64,000 nt of DNA from an uncultured Pseudomonadota bacterium (GCA_902799835.1 CADCCF010000004.1:1-64000); one strand, 5' to 3'; counted from the stretch's first letter, positions 42,695-53,686 are shown. The notes: generated from the sequence alone by a model not told the origin. Program-made: numbers and translations.

Positions 42695-43153
42695 ATGAAA
42701 AAAGTAAAAGTTCTTAGTTTTGTCCTTATCGCGTTGAATATCGTGATTGTGACAGGTTGTGCATTAACCCACAAACTTGTGATGAGCGAGGTTATTGCCA
42801 ATGGCTCATACAATATTGAGCCGACGCTTTGTTTGTGGCTGGAAGGCTGCCTCGCAGCTATCGCCATAGCCTCTTTTGTAATCAGTCTGATTATTCTTGG
42901 ACGAATATGGTCTGATACAACAGATGGAGGTATTTTATTGATAACCTGCAACATGGTTATCAGTATGGCGGTTGTGTCAGTTATCGGGGCATGTTTTTGG
43001 ACTGATTTGACCGATGCATCATTTTATGAATTCAAAATGATGCAATATGAAACTATTTCTATGATAGGTTGCTTGGTCATATCTCTGATCGCCACCCTTC
43101 TCTCTATTGCTACGGCAATTTTGTTAAGCAAAGACAAACCTAAAAAATACTAA
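42695..43153 (+). CDS. four-segment small membrane protein, paralogue of 41742 (orphan cassette)
   Basis: A 152-aa paralogue of the gene at 41742, with the same length and four hydrophobic segments and a tail KDKPKKY. The N-terminal segment contains VTGCALTHKL; TGC-A resembles a lipobox but the context fits a membrane helix as in the paralogue, so a lipoprotein is less likely. No Shine-Dalgarno; A/T-rich leader. It ends at a strong terminator. Function unknown. Confidence 0.7.
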   Translation: MKKVKVLSFVLIALNIVIVTGCALTHKLVMSEVIANGSYNIEPTLCLWLEGCLAAIAIASFVISLIILGRIWSDTTDGGILLITCNMVISMAVVSVIGACFWTDLTDASFYEFKMMQYETISMIGCLVISLIATLLSIATAILLSKDKPKKY

Positions 43154-43173
43154 GTTTCAACAACAACCCTACA

Positions 43174-43202
43174 AAAAAGCCTCTCATCTGAGAGGCTTTT
43201 TG
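43174..43202 (+). terminator. intrinsic terminator of the 42695 gene
   Basis: AAAAAGCCTCTC ATCT GAGAGGCTTTTT. The first 14 bases recur exactly at 44269-44282. Confidence 0.92.
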
Positions 43203-43257
43203 TTTTGCCAATAAAGTAAATATCAAAAATCAACTAGCAATTATAGCAACAAAATTC

Positions 43258-43285
43258 TTGACTAAAACATAAATGATAATATTAT
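43258..43285 (+). promoter_or_regulatory. putative promoter of the palindromic element
   Basis: TTGACT (43258-43263), 16-base spacer, TATTAT (43280-43285), pointing into a structured non-coding segment. Confidence 0.45.
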
Positions 43286-43291
43286 CGTAAA

Positions 43292-43505
43292 GGATATTGC
43301 TTGGCATTATCTAAGGGCTTCGAAAACCCTTTATAGTCAAAAATACAGCTCGCTTTTATGTATGGCGAGTAACAAATAATATGTCGATATTACGTCATGG
43401 ACGGATGTCGGCGAATAAGGTTTCGGCCAAATAAGCCGAGCCGTTTTTTCTGTATTTTTGACACGGTTTTCGAACATCCGCCCGCCTTTATTAAGCGGGC
43501 TTTTA
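43292..43505 (+). ncRNA. candidate structured RNA or palindromic repeat element
   Basis: A 214-base non-coding segment bounded by a promoter-like pair upstream and by GCCCGC CTTTATTAA GCGGGC TTTT (43480-43505), a Rho-independent terminator. Long arms pair: TTCGAAAACC (43319-43328) with GGTTTTCGAA (43465-43474), and TCAAAAATACAG (43337-43348) with CTGTATTTTTGA (43450-43461). Inner hairpins are CTCGC/GCGAG (about 43349-43369) and CGGC-CAAATAA-GCCG (about 43423-43437). It is followed by the acetyltransferase gene, so a cis-regulatory leader is possible; a mobile palindromic repeat is an equal alternative. No known riboswitch recognised. Confidence 0.45.
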
Positions 43506-43535
43506 TTCAACCAACATTTATAATGGAAATGTAAG

Positions 43536-44288
43536 ATGTCAAAACTGCAAAAAATTAAAAATTTCATTTTCAGAATAACCAGTTTAGCCTTTTTTTCACG
43601 AAAGAACAGGCATAAATTTTTAAATAATTATTTGTATCTTAATCTTAAAAATAATAATAAAATAATATTTATAATGAAAAATGGTGATGAAAAAACAGCT
43701 AAACATAAAATAAAAAATAGTAATATAGAATTTTATGGAAAAAACAACACATTTAAAATAGCCTACAATTGTGATTTCAAAAAAAGTCATATCAACATCG
43801 TTTTTTATGGCAACAACGCTACAGTTAATATATTGACTAACAAACACATAGTAATAGATGCAGACTTATGCAGCAATTCTTATCTGGAAATTGGTGTAAA
43901 TACCTATACTAACGGCTCTCATATCCATTTAGCTGAAGATAATGCAAAAATAATAATCGGTAATAATTGTGCTATATCCTGGAACACTTCTTTTCTTGCT
44001 ACAGACTATCACACTATATTAAATAATAAAAATGAAATAATAAACCAAACCAAACCCATAATTATAGGAGATAATGTATGGATCGGATGTAATACAACTT
44101 TTACTAAAGGTGTAAACATCGCTTCTGACAATATTATTGGAACATCATCTGTGGTAACTAAAAGTTTTTTAGAAAATAACTGCATAATAGCCGGAAACCC
44201 AGCTAAAATAGTTAAACAAAATATTGATTGGAAAATACAAAAAGTAGATGAATATATAAATTTTCAAGAAAAAGCCTCTCATTCCTGA
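43536..44288 (+). CDS. left-handed beta-helix acyltransferase (hexapeptide repeat)
   Basis: A 250-aa O-acetyltransferase-like protein. The C-terminal half carries hexapeptide repeats: AKIIIGNNCAISWNTSFLAT, DYHTI (catalytic His of the LbH acetyltransferases), KPIIIGDNVWIGCNTTFTKG, NIIGTSSVVTKSF and IIAGNPAKIVK. The N-terminal half is a diverged, Asn/Lys-rich beta region. Base composition is clearly more AT-rich than other genes here (AAT/AAA/ATA codons dominate), typical of transferred surface-polysaccharide genes. GGAAATG precedes ATG 43536. The stop lies inside the terminator stem. Acetylation of a cell-surface sugar is the likely role. Confidence 0.85.
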   Translation: MSKLQKIKNFIFRITSLAFFSRKNRHKFLNNYLYLNLKNNNKIIFIMKNGDEKTAKHKIKNSNIEFYGKNNTFKIAYNCDFKKSHINIVFYGNNATVNILTNKHIVIDADLCSNSYLEIGVNTYTNGSHIHLAEDNAKIIIGNNCAISWNTSFLATDYHTILNNKNEIINQTKPIIIGDNVWIGCNTTFTKGVNIASDNIIGTSSVVTKSFLENNCIIAGNPAKIVKQNIDWKIQKVDEYINFQEKASHS

Positions 44289-44300
44289 GAGGCTTTTTTC
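44269..44300 (+). terminator. bidirectional terminator between the acyltransferase and atpC
   Basis: AAAAAGCCTCTC ATTCCT GAGAGGCTTTTTT, overlapping the stop codon at 44286-44288 and ending just before the atpC stop on the other strand. Confidence 0.9.
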
Positions 44301-44301
44301 T

Positions 44302-44667
44302 TTAGCAATACTTAGCTGTTTTGTTATTCAACTTGTCAACTATCATCTGATAAAAGACATCACTATCGGCTTTTGCCATTGCCTCTTCCTTGCTGATGTT
44401 ATCAGATTTAAGCGCCTGCCCGATCATCAGTTTGACCACACCCTGCGCCACATCTGCTACACCGGCAGAAATATAATATTTGGCAAACGGCTTCAAATTA
44501 GCATCCAATAGTTGCACCATACCATAATCAAGTGCAAACACACTCGGTGCCCGCTCTGATAATATAGTTACATCGCCGGCAACGGCGGGAATAATCACGC
44601 CTTCTGCTTCCATCTGCGGCATTACCATCCCTGGCATTTCCATCATCAACTTAACTTTATTTGCCAT
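44302..44667 (-). CDS. atpC: F1 ATP synthase epsilon subunit
   Basis: A 121-aa central-stalk subunit, last gene of atpHAGDC. Although diverged, the N-terminal beta-sandwich is visible: VKLMMEMPGMVMPQMEAEGV, IIPAVAGDVTILSERAPSVF and YYISAGVADVAQG. The C-terminal helical part is short compared with the about 135-140 aa of common epsilon subunits. Position directly after atpD (24 bases) supports the assignment. Confidence 0.9.
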   Translation of the reverse strand: MANKVKLMMEMPGMVMPQMEAEGVIIPAVAGDVTILSERAPSVFALDYGMVQLLDANLKPFAKYYISAGVADVAQGVVKLMIGQALKSDNISKEEAMAKADSDVFYQMIVDKLNNKTAKYC

Positions 44668-44691
44668 TGCAATTATTCCCTTTAACTATCC

Positions 44692-46164
<1,473 letters not shown>

Positions 46165-46172
46165 TTATTCAA

Positions 46173-47081
46173 CTACAAAGCTTCCGCACCCGAGATAATT
46201 TCAATCAACTCGGTAGTAATTGCGCTTTGGCGTAAACGATTGTACCTTAAGGTTAATTTTGATATCATATCTTTAGCATTGCGAGTTGCATTATCCATTG
46301 AAGTCATACGCGCACCATGTTCTGATGTTTGTGAGTTCACCAATTTTTGAAACATTTCGCTGACCACAAATGATGGCATCACATTCTGCAACAAAGCCAA
46401 CTTTCCACCCTCATAGGCATAAAAAGCATCACCGCTTTTATCGGAAAAATCATCATCACCATTTTCTAAATCCAAACAAACCGGCAAAAACTGTTCTGTC
46501 TTCACTACACGATTTATCGCTGAATTAAAGTTGGTATAGATAACTTCGCATATATCAAAATCTTTACCTAATCCTTGCAGTAACCGATTGACCAAATTTG
46601 CAGTCTCACCATAATTAGGACCTTTGACTGCAAAATCCATAATTTCAATATCAACACAACTACATCTGCGTTTCAAAGCCTCTCCGGCTTTTTTACCCAA
46701 GCTCAAAACTTTAACCTTTTTACCGGCTTCAATCAGTTCATTAACTCGTTTTAAACTTTCCTTTAAAACATTGGCATTATAGCTTCCGCACAATCCTTTA
46801 TCCGAAGAAAAAATAACCAGTTGATAAACTTCTTCTTTAGCCGCTTTCTGCATAACCTTGGGCCAAGCATAGGCAATATTTTTTTCAGCTTCGTCTTTGT
46901 GTATACTGCTAATCACCCTACCGATAACTTTTTTCAAATCACGACTGTATTCTTTTGATTGATTCAGCATATCAGTTGAGCGTTTCAAACGCGCAGCAGC
47001 AACCATCTTCATCGCCGAAGTAATTTTACTGGTCGATGTGATGGAGCTGATACGCGTTCTTAGTTCTTTCAAACCTGCCAT
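46173..47081 (-). CDS. atpG: F1 ATP synthase gamma subunit
   Basis: A 302-aa rotor shaft. The N-terminal coiled-coil starts LKELRTRISSITSTSKITSA MKMVAA, and the C-terminal one reads RMTSMDNATRNAKDMISKLT with LRYNRLRQSAITTELIEIIS. The middle contains SSDKGLCGSYNANVLK. AAGGCGG precedes ATG 47081, which starts 3 bases after the atpA stop. Confidence 0.96.
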   Translation of the reverse strand: MAGLKELRTRISSITSTSKITSAMKMVAAARLKRSTDMLNQSKEYSRDLKKVIGRVISSIHKDEAEKNIAYAWPKVMQKAAKEEVYQLVIFSSDKGLCGSYNANVLKESLKRVNELIEAGKKVKVLSLGKKAGEALKRRCSCVDIEIMDFAVKGPNYGETANLVNRLLQGLGKDFDICEVIYTNFNSAINRVVKTEQFLPVCLDLENGDDDFSDKSGDAFYAYEGGKLALLQNVMPSFVVSEMFQKLVNSQTSEHGARMTSMDNATRNAKDMISKLTLRYNRLRQSAITTELIEIISGAEAL

Positions 47082-47084
47082 ATT

Positions 47085-48638
47085 TTATGCCGCCTTTTCT
47101 AAATTGTTGGCAAAATCTTTGGCAAAACTCTCGTAGAATTTGAGCAATTTTTCTTCCAATTCCGGTGAAATCTTCTTTTCTTTAACAATTTCTTTCAAAA
47201 TATCCGGATGGCTGGCGTGCATTGACTGCAAAGCTTTCTCCTCAAACTCATGAACTTTGTTTAAGGGCAACTTATCCAAATAGCCTTTAACACCGGCAAA
47301 AATCGCCACAACTTCATCTTCAACCGCCATCGGTTTATATTGAGGTTGCTTCAACATTTCAGTCAAACGAGCACCGCGATTAAGCAGATTCTTGGTCGAT
47401 TGATCCAAGTCAGATGCAAATTGCGCAAAAGCCGCCATTTCACGATATTGAGCCAAATCCAACTTCATAGAACCCGAAACCTGTTTCATGGCTTTAATTT
47501 GTGCCGCAGAACCCACACGCGAAACCGAAATACCAACATTCACTGCCGGACGAACGCCTTGGTAGAACAATGATGTTTCCAAGAAGATTTGCCCATCGGT
47601 AATCGAAATAACATTAGTCGGAATATATGCCGAAACATCGCCTGCTTGGGTTTCAATAACCGGCAAAGCCGTCAACGAACCGGCACCCTCGGCATCGCTC
47701 ATTTTTGCCGCACGTTCCAACAAACGTGAGTGCAGATAGAACACATCACCGGGATAAGCTTCACGTCCAGGTGGACGACGAATCAACAAGCTCATTTGAC
47801 GATAAGCCGTAGCTTGTTTCGACAAGTCATCATAAAAGATAACTGCATGCATACCATTATCACGGAAATATTCACCCATGGTGCACCCGGAATAAGGTGC
47901 AATATATTGCATAGGAGCTGAATCCGAAGCCGTGGCCGCTACCACAATAGTATAATCCATCGCACCATAGTCTTTCAAGGTCTTAACAACCTGAGCCACG
48001 GTCGAACGTTTTTGTCCTATCGCCACATAAACACAATATAATTTATCTTTTTCCGATTTAGCTGCATCATTAATTTTCTTTTGGTTAATAATCGTATCAA
48101 CGATAATAGCAGTCTTTCCGGTTTGACGGTCACCAATAATCAATTCGCGTTGACCGCGTCCGATCGGAATCAAAGAATCTACAATTTTGATACCTGTTTG
48201 TACCGGCTCATGTACTGACTTACGAGCAATAATACCGGGAGCTTTAATATCCGAACGGCCGGTTTCTTTGGCTTTTATAGCACCTAAACCATCAATCGGC
48301 TCACCCAAAGCATCAACAACTCTGCCCAACAGTTCTTTACCAACCGGAACACTAACAATCGAATGTGTACGTTTTACGATATCCCCTTCTTTAATAGCTT
48401 TGTCCTCGCCGAAGATAACAACACCGACATTATCTTCTTCCAAGTTCATTGCCATACCCTTAACACCGCTGGAAAACTCCACCAGCTCGCCGGCCTGCAC
48501 TTCATCAAGCCCATAGACTCGAGCAACGCCGTCGCCGACTGACAAAACTTTACCGACCTGAGCAACATCCATTTTTGCTTCAAAACCGGCTATCTTGTCT
48601 TTGATAATTGAGGATATCTCAACTGCAGAAACAGACAT
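47085..48638 (-). CDS. atpA: F1 ATP synthase alpha subunit
   Basis: A 517-aa regulatory subunit. Walker [21 protein letters not shown], the phrase [29 protein letters not shown]-like [20 protein letters not shown], and [20 protein letters not shown] are conserved. It starts 1 base after the atpH stop. Confidence 0.98.
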   Translation of the reverse strand: MSVSAVEISSIIKDKIAGFEAKMDVAQVGKVLSVGDGVARVYGLDEVQAGELVEFSSGVKGMAMNLEEDNVGVVIFGEDKAIKEGDIVKRTHSIVSVPVGKELLGRVVDALGEPIDGLGAIKAKETGRSDIKAPGIIARKSVHEPVQTGIKIVDSLIPIGRGQRELIIGDRQTGKTAIIVDTIINQKKINDAAKSEKDKLYCVYVAIGQKRSTVAQVVKTLKDYGAMDYTIVVAATASDSAPMQYIAPYSGCTMGEYFRDNGMHAVIFYDDLSKQATAYRQMSLLIRRPPGREAYPGDVFYLHSRLLERAAKMSDAEGAGSLTALPVIETQAGDVSAYIPTNVISITDGQIFLETSLFYQGVRPAVNVGISVSRVGSAAQIKAMKQVSGSMKLDLAQYREMAAFAQFASDLDQSTKNLLNRGARLTEMLKQPQYKPMAVEDEVVAIFAGVKGYLDKLPLNKVHEFEEKALQSMHASHPDILKEIVKEKKISPELEEKLLKFYESFAKDFANNLEKAA

Positions 48639-48639
48639 A

Positions 48640-49191
48640 TTACTTACCTTTCATTATATTTTCTAAACAACTTAATTTATAATTCAAAGAACCGTCAAAC
48701 ATTTTTGAGGCATATTGAATTCGTAAACCACCCAACAAAGCCGGATTCTTTACATATTCAATTACAACATCTTTATTTAACTTTTCTTTTAAAACTTCTC
48801 GCAACTTCTTATCTTGCGTTGCTGACAGATCTTTCACTGTCTCAACTTGCACTTCGGCAATGTTATTGCCCTCATAATACAAATGTACAAAATCGCTCAA
48901 CATATTAGGCAAGCAACTAATTCTTGATTCGTCCACCATCAGCTGCAGACAATTCAATGTCTCAACATTAAACTTTGCTTTAGCTGCCACTTCTTGCCAT
49001 ACAGACTTCTGCTCATCATTACTTAATAAAGGACTCGCCGCATCTTTTGCCAAGCTCTTATTTTGTTTACAAACATCAAGCAAAAAATCGACATCTTTCT
49101 TCACCTTATCAACCTGTGAAGCAGCAACAGCCGCATCATACAAAGCCGAAGCATAAACCCGTGATATTTTTTCTTTTGAAACTTTTTTCAA
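48640..49191 (-). CDS. atpH: F1 ATP synthase delta subunit
   Basis: A 183-aa peripheral-stalk subunit (OSCP). N-terminal helices [20 protein letters not shown] and a C-terminal domain with [40 protein letters not shown] support the call. The start is TTG 49191 with AGGA about 10 bases upstream. It is the first gene of the F1 operon; F0 genes are not in the window, as is usual for alphaproteobacteria, where they form a separate operon. Confidence 0.94.
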   Translation of the reverse strand: MKKVSKEKISRVYASALYDAAVAASQVDKVKKDVDFLLDVCKQNKSLAKDAASPLLSNDEQKSVWQEVAAKAKFNVETLNCLQLMVDESRISCLPNMLSDFVHLYYEGNNIAEVQVETVKDLSATQDKKLREVLKEKLNKDVVIEYVKNPALLGGLRIQYASKMFDGSLNYKLSCLENIMKGK

Positions 49192-49302
49192 TTCTCTAAT
49201 CCTGAAACAAAAAACACATCAGTAATCTAAATAACGCAAGATAATGTACATAACAACCAGTTTATTTTTTATTAACAACTATTTTTTATCCGGTTCATTT
49301 TT

Positions 49303-51477
49303 TTAATAAAAAGAATATGGATCAATATCTATTTCAACCCGTACATTTGACGGAACCTTAACCCGTTGTAACCATTGTATTGCCACATTTTGGATATTTA
49401 TATTTTTTGCTGTTTTGAGTAATAAACGATATCTGTATTTGTTACGCAACATATATATCGGAGCCGGAGCCGGCCCCAAAGTTGATATTCCGTTATCATT
49501 AAATGCTGTTTTTCCTAAAGCAATTGCGCAGTCTTCCGCCTCTTTTTTATTGACACTTGATACAATAATTGCCGCCAATTTGCCGAACGGTGGCATTTTC
49601 ATAATCTTTCTGGTTTGTTTCTCCAAATTTAAAAACTCTTCGGCATTACCGTTTACCAAAGCCTGTAACACGGCATTTTCCGGATGTAATGTTTGCAAAT
49701 ACACTTTACCTTTTTTCTCGCCTCTTCCGGCACGACCTGCCACTTGAGATAGTAACTGATAGGTGCGTTCTGCTGCTCGTAAATCTCCTCCCATCAACCC
49801 GAGATCCGCATCAACGATTCCCACCAAAGTCAATTCCGGAAAATGATGTCCTTTAGCCAAGATTTGTGTACCAATTAAAATGTCAATTTTATCTTCTTCC
49901 ATTTCTTTAATTATCTTTTGTACTTCTTTGAAATTGGTGACAAAATCCGAAGATAAAACTTTAATTTTCGCTTCCGGCAAACGATATTTTACTTCCTCGG
50001 CAATTCGCTCAACTCCTGGACCACAAGCGCACAATCCATCTGCTGAATGGCATTCCGGACACATTGAAGGTATATCGGTCATATACCCGCAATGATGACA
50101 AATCAACTTTCCTAATCTTAAATGTTCCGTCAACCATGCGCTACAATGCGGACATTCTATTTTGTGTCCGCAATCGCGACAAATTACCAAAGGAGCATAA
50201 CCTCGCCTGTTTAAAAACAATACGCTTTGCTCACCTTTTGCCAGATTATCTTTGAGTTTTTGACACAGCTGCGGTGCCAACCATGAAGTTCCCCAATCAC
50301 CTTTTATCGGTTTATCTTTTTTTAAATCAATAATTTCAACTTCCGGCATTTGAGCTGCTGCATATCGCGATCGCAATTTCACTTCCTCATACTTACCGCT
50401 CTCAACATTACAAATAGTTTCCAAATCAGGGGTTGCCGTTGACAATATTATATGTAGTTGCTCATATTTGGCACGCATAACCGCCATATCTCTTCCCTGA
50501 TAATTTACCACATCTTCCTGCTTGAAAGAAGCATCATGACTTTCATCAACCACTATCAATCCCAATGAAGCAAACGGCAAAAACAAAGCAGAACGCGCTC
50601 CGATTATAATTTTCACTTCATTATTGATAACTGCCTTCCAATTATCGACTCGCTCCTTTTGCGTTAGCGCTGAATGCCACTCGCAAGGACACACACCAAA
50701 TCTTTTCTCAAAACGCCCCAACCATTGCGAAGTCAATCCGATTTCCGGAACCATAATCAATACTTGTTTGCCGGCGGCAAAAGCCTTTTCCACAGCTTCA
50801 AAATAAACTTCGGTCTTGCCTGATCCGGTCACACCGTTCAACAAAGTAACCCCAAACCCCTCTCCGGTTTTGGCGCACAAATAATCTGCCGCCTTCTGCT
50901 GTTCATCATTTAGTTTAACTTTTTGAAACCCGCAAATCGGTTGTGCAAACTCTTTCTTATCCTCTTGCAGAACCTCGCGCAAAACCCCGTTTTCAATCAT
51001 GGTCTTGATCACACTATCTGACACCCCTGCTCCTTGAGCAATCTCCGAACGTGCAAATATATGTCCGCCTTTCAAAAAATCGATTACCCGCCATCTCGCA
51101 TCAGAATTTTTTAATTTTGCTTCGCTCAAAGTTTTACCGGAGAGCTCATAGAGTTTGAGCATTTTGGCATCACCGAAAACTTGTTTCACCGACAACACCA
51201 TTTTTAATACCATACCCAACGGTGCCATATTATATTTTGCCACAAACTCCACAAAGTTCCGTAGACTTTTTTGCAAGGGAGGATAAGGTAAAACCCGAAT
51301 AATTTTCTTAATTTTTTTATCATCTAAAGAGCTTTTAACATCTGTTTGCCATACTGCACCGACCATTTTTTCTTTACCAAACGGAACTTCAACCAAAGCT
51401 CCGCCTGCAATCGGCTCATCAGTTTTATAATCAAACGGCTCACTCAAAGCCAAAGGCAACAAAACTTTTACAATCAT
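49303..51477 (-). CDS. priA: primosomal protein N' (replication restart helicase PriA)
   Basis: A 724-aa 3'-5' DNA helicase that reloads the replisome at stalled forks. The N-terminal DNA-binding part starts VKVLLPLALSEPFDYKTDE. Walker A is LLNGVTGSGKTEVYFEAVEK, Walker B LIVVDESHDASFKQED. The zinc-binding insert has CRDCGHKIECPHC and CHHCG with CPEC. Helicase motif VI lies in QVAGRAGRGEKKGKV. ATG 51477 follows GGAGAG at 4-5 bases; a longer frame beginning upstream is rejected. Length is close to the E. coli protein. Confidence 0.96.
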   Translation of the reverse strand: MIVKVLLPLALSEPFDYKTDEPIAGGALVEVPFGKEKMVGAVWQTDVKSSLDDKKIKKIIRVLPYPPLQKSLRNFVEFVAKYNMAPLGMVLKMVLSVKQVFGDAKMLKLYELSGKTLSEAKLKNSDARWRVIDFLKGGHIFARSEIAQGAGVSDSVIKTMIENGVLREVLQEDKKEFAQPICGFQKVKLNDEQQKAADYLCAKTGEGFGVTLLNGVTGSGKTEVYFEAVEKAFAAGKQVLIMVPEIGLTSQWLGRFEKRFGVCPCEWHSALTQKERVDNWKAVINNEVKIIIGARSALFLPFASLGLIVVDESHDASFKQEDVVNYQGRDMAVMRAKYEQLHIILSTATPDLETICNVESGKYEEVKLRSRYAAAQMPEVEIIDLKKDKPIKGDWGTSWLAPQLCQKLKDNLAKGEQSVLFLNRRGYAPLVICRDCGHKIECPHCSAWLTEHLRLGKLICHHCGYMTDIPSMCPECHSADGLCACGPGVERIAEEVKYRLPEAKIKVLSSDFVTNFKEVQKIIKEMEEDKIDILIGTQILAKGHHFPELTLVGIVDADLGLMGGDLRAAERTYQLLSQVAGRAGRGEKKGKVYLQTLHPENAVLQALVNGNAEEFLNLEKQTRKIMKMPPFGKLAAIIVSSVNKKEAEDCAIALGKTAFNDNGISTLGPAPAPIYMLRNKYRYRLLLKTAKNINIQNVAIQWLQRVKVPSNVRVEIDIDPYSFY

Positions 51478-51545
51478 AAATCTCTCCGCTATCCAACATA
51501 GCAAGAGCTTCAATCTTTCTCAAACATCTTTGTAATTTACACACA

Positions 51546-51592
51546 AAAAAAGCCTGTCAAAACCTTTTCATGATTCTAACAAGCTTTTTTTG
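51546..51592 (-). terminator. terminator of the 51600 orphan gene
   Basis: AAAAAAAGC and TGT pair with ACA and GCTTTTTTT with one bulged base in each arm; the loop is about 19 bases. Confidence 0.7.
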
Positions 51593-51599
51593 AGACTTT

Positions 51600-52541
51600 T
51601 TAATTAAACAATATCCCCAACCGTTCAATCAAGTCTCTTTTCATTGGTTTTTTTGCCGACATAAGAAAGTAGACAACCAAATCCTTTCCCCTATTCCATT
51701 GCAAAAATTCAGGCGAAAGGATATAAGTCTGGACTTCCGGATCAAACCAACCGACATGATCGGTATAAATGCGGAAAATCTCCTCATCCTTAAGCTCGGC
51801 AAGGCGTTTTTGAGCTTCTGGAGAAAGAATGCCGAATTTTTTGAGATAGAAACCTACCTCACTGGCTCCGCATTTCTCCAACATCAACACCTCATCTTTT
51901 GCACTGAACGGCTTAGCCGAGTACTCGATCAGGTCGATCAAATCAGGAAGATAAGGCAAATCATCGTTTAAGATAATCTCAACGACTCCCTCTGGTAACT
52001 GGTGATGCTTCAGATACAACCGGCAAAACTCAACCTGTCTGCCGTTAGCCATTTCCTTCCACATCTTTCTCGCCATTTCCTTTGAAATGATGTGGTGAAT
52101 GATGTAGTTTCGTTTGGCTTGATCATCAGCATTGTGCCAGAATCTGTCGAGCACATCATCCACCAAGGGATAACGCTCCACATAGTCGGCGATAATCTTA
52201 CGATGCTTTCTGCACGCCTTCCAGAACTTGAAGTGAAGGCTTTCGTCAAACGGCAAAACAGCAATGTACCTTTTGATTTCATCCATTTTGCCGCGTTGAG
52301 CTCGTGCAATAATCGCTTCTTGCATTTTGAGCGGTAGCGAGAAATCAGAAGCGCCGCCGGAAGACTTAAACCTTCCCAGTACACGTTCAAAACAAGCGAA
52401 AAACCAGTTCCATTCGCTGTCGTCATTACGAGCAACCAGCTTATCGACTAAATCTTTGGGCAACGGATTTTTATGACAGAAAAACTCCTCAATGGCAGTT
52501 TCCGTACGCCACATTACTTTTTGATGTTCTAAAACTTCCAT
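51600..52541 (-). CDS. alpha-helical repeat protein of unknown function (orphan cassette)
   Basis: A 313-aa soluble, almost entirely helical protein, rich in Trp, Lys and Glu (NDDSEWNWFFACFERVLG, ACRKHRKIIADYVERYPLVD). Helices recur about every 30-40 residues with patterns such as LPEGVVEIILNDDLPYLPDL and LSPEAQKRLAELKDEEIFRI, suggesting a HEAT-like superhelix. Codon use is more GC-rich than neighbouring priA and xerC. ATG 52541 has an A/T-rich leader lacking a Shine-Dalgarno and a promoter with 17-base spacing. Function unknown. Confidence 0.7.
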   Translation of the reverse strand: MEVLEHQKVMWRTETAIEEFFCHKNPLPKDLVDKLVARNDDSEWNWFFACFERVLGRFKSSGGASDFSLPLKMQEAIIARAQRGKMDEIKRYIAVLPFDESLHFKFWKACRKHRKIIADYVERYPLVDDVLDRFWHNADDQAKRNYIIHHIISKEMARKMWKEMANGRQVEFCRLYLKHHQLPEGVVEIILNDDLPYLPDLIDLIEYSAKPFSAKDEVLMLEKCGASEVGFYLKKFGILSPEAQKRLAELKDEEIFRIYTDHVGWFDPEVQTYILSPEFLQWNRGKDLVVYFLMSAKKPMKRDLIERLGILFN

Positions 52542-52589
52542 AATAAAACTTTTTTAATAATTAACAAAATGATGAATTTAACTGCCATC

Positions 52590-52618
52590 ATGCTAAACGC
52601 CATTTAAAATTTTGTCAA
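52590..52618 (-). promoter_or_regulatory. putative promoter of the 51600 orphan gene
   Basis: On the minus strand TTGACA (52618-52613), 17-base spacer, TAGCAT (52595-52590). Similar to the TTGACA-N17-TAGGAT pair at 20065. Confidence 0.6.
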
Positions 52619-52654
52619 TATTTTATTAAATATTTTATTTTATAATCTATCAAC

Positions 52655-53590
52655 ATGAAACATGAAATTATATTTAACGCCTCATCTGAGGTATCACAAC
52701 ACATCAAAGAATGGTTGAACTGGCTAAAACTAGTCAAAGGTTTTTCCGCACATACTTATGATGCCTACGCTCGCGATATATCAATTTTTTTTGATTTTCT
52801 CAACGACTATCTTGGACAAAACCCGCAAATCAACGATCTTAAAGATATTGATGCTACAACTTTTCGCGCTTTTTTAAGTCGCCGCAGTGCTTCTCACATA
52901 ACCAAAAGCTCTACTGCTCGTGAAATGTCAGCCTTGCGTAGTTTTTTTCATTATCTCAATCGTCATAAAATTATTGATAACACATCATTATCAATTGTTT
53001 CATCTCCGCGCCAAGAAAAAATATTACCCAAATCACTCAACACCGAAGAAGCCTTTGATGTCATAAAAGCTGCTGCTGACAACAAAGTTGATTGGATTGG
53101 TGCACGCGATTCTGCTATCATAACCTTACTTTATGGCAGTGGTATGCGCATCTCGGAAGCCCTATCCTTAAACATTGGCGATATTAATCATAATGATTTT
53201 ATTATCATTAAAGGCAAAGGCAACAAGGAACGTGTCGTTCCTATTCTACCATCCGTCAAAGAAAACGTACAAAAATATCTTGACTTATGTCCCTTCAACT
53301 TACACGAAGGCGAACCATTATTTGTCGGCGCTCGCGGCGAAAGATTACTGGCTCGTATTGTACAAAGACGCCTTGCTAAATTACGTGAAGAGCTAAACCT
53401 ACCGGATTCGCTAACCCCTCATGCTTTGCGCCATACTTTTGCTACTCAACTTTTAGCTCAGGGCATGAATTTGCGAGCCATCCAAGAATTACTTGGTCAT
53501 TCTTCCCTCTCCACCACACAACGTTATACCGAGGTTGAAATTGAACACCTCAAAAAAGAATATGCCAAAGCCGAACTGTTAAAAAAATAA
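52655..53590 (+). CDS. xerC: tyrosine recombinase XerC
   Basis: A 311-aa site-specific recombinase that resolves chromosome dimers with XerD at dif. The N-terminal SAM-like domain shows WLNWLKLVKGFSAHTYDAYA. The catalytic domain has Arg in GSGMRISEALSL, Lys in GKGNKERVVP, HALRHTFATQLL, LGHSSLSTTQRYT (His and nucleophile Tyr). The position next to priA matches the priA-xerC neighbourhood known in alphaproteobacteria. No clear Shine-Dalgarno before ATG 52655. An integrase of a mobile element is unlikely, as no att site or phage genes are near. Confidence 0.9.
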   Translation: MKHEIIFNASSEVSQHIKEWLNWLKLVKGFSAHTYDAYARDISIFFDFLNDYLGQNPQINDLKDIDATTFRAFLSRRSASHITKSSTAREMSALRSFFHYLNRHKIIDNTSLSIVSSPRQEKILPKSLNTEEAFDVIKAAADNKVDWIGARDSAIITLLYGSGMRISEALSLNIGDINHNDFIIIKGKGNKERVVPILPSVKENVQKYLDLCPFNLHEGEPLFVGARGERLLARIVQRRLAKLREELNLPDSLTPHALRHTFATQLLAQGMNLRAIQELLGHSSLSTTQRYTEVEIEHLKKEYAKAELLKK

Positions 53591-53686
53591 AGTGCCTCTC
53601 ACAAACACCGTCTATCTGCCTCTTAATTTTATAAATTACTAAACAACTGTTGCAGATACTGCCTGTTTGTAAAAAGGCACTCTTTT
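53591..53686 (+). terminator. long hairpin after xerC, possible terminator
   Basis: AGTGCC pairs with GGCACT, and inside it ACAAACA pairs with TGTTTGT; T4 follows. The large loop makes it a weaker candidate than the other terminators. Confidence 0.4.

Noticed and set aside
43337..43567. Minus-strand open frame of 76 codons over the palindromic element
   Set aside because: The frame follows the inverted repeat and terminator; explained better by the structured element than by a protein.
52655..53590. Integrase of a mobile element
   Set aside because: The sequence and the priA-xerC neighbourhood fit the chromosomal XerC; no att repeats, phage genes or cargo nearby.
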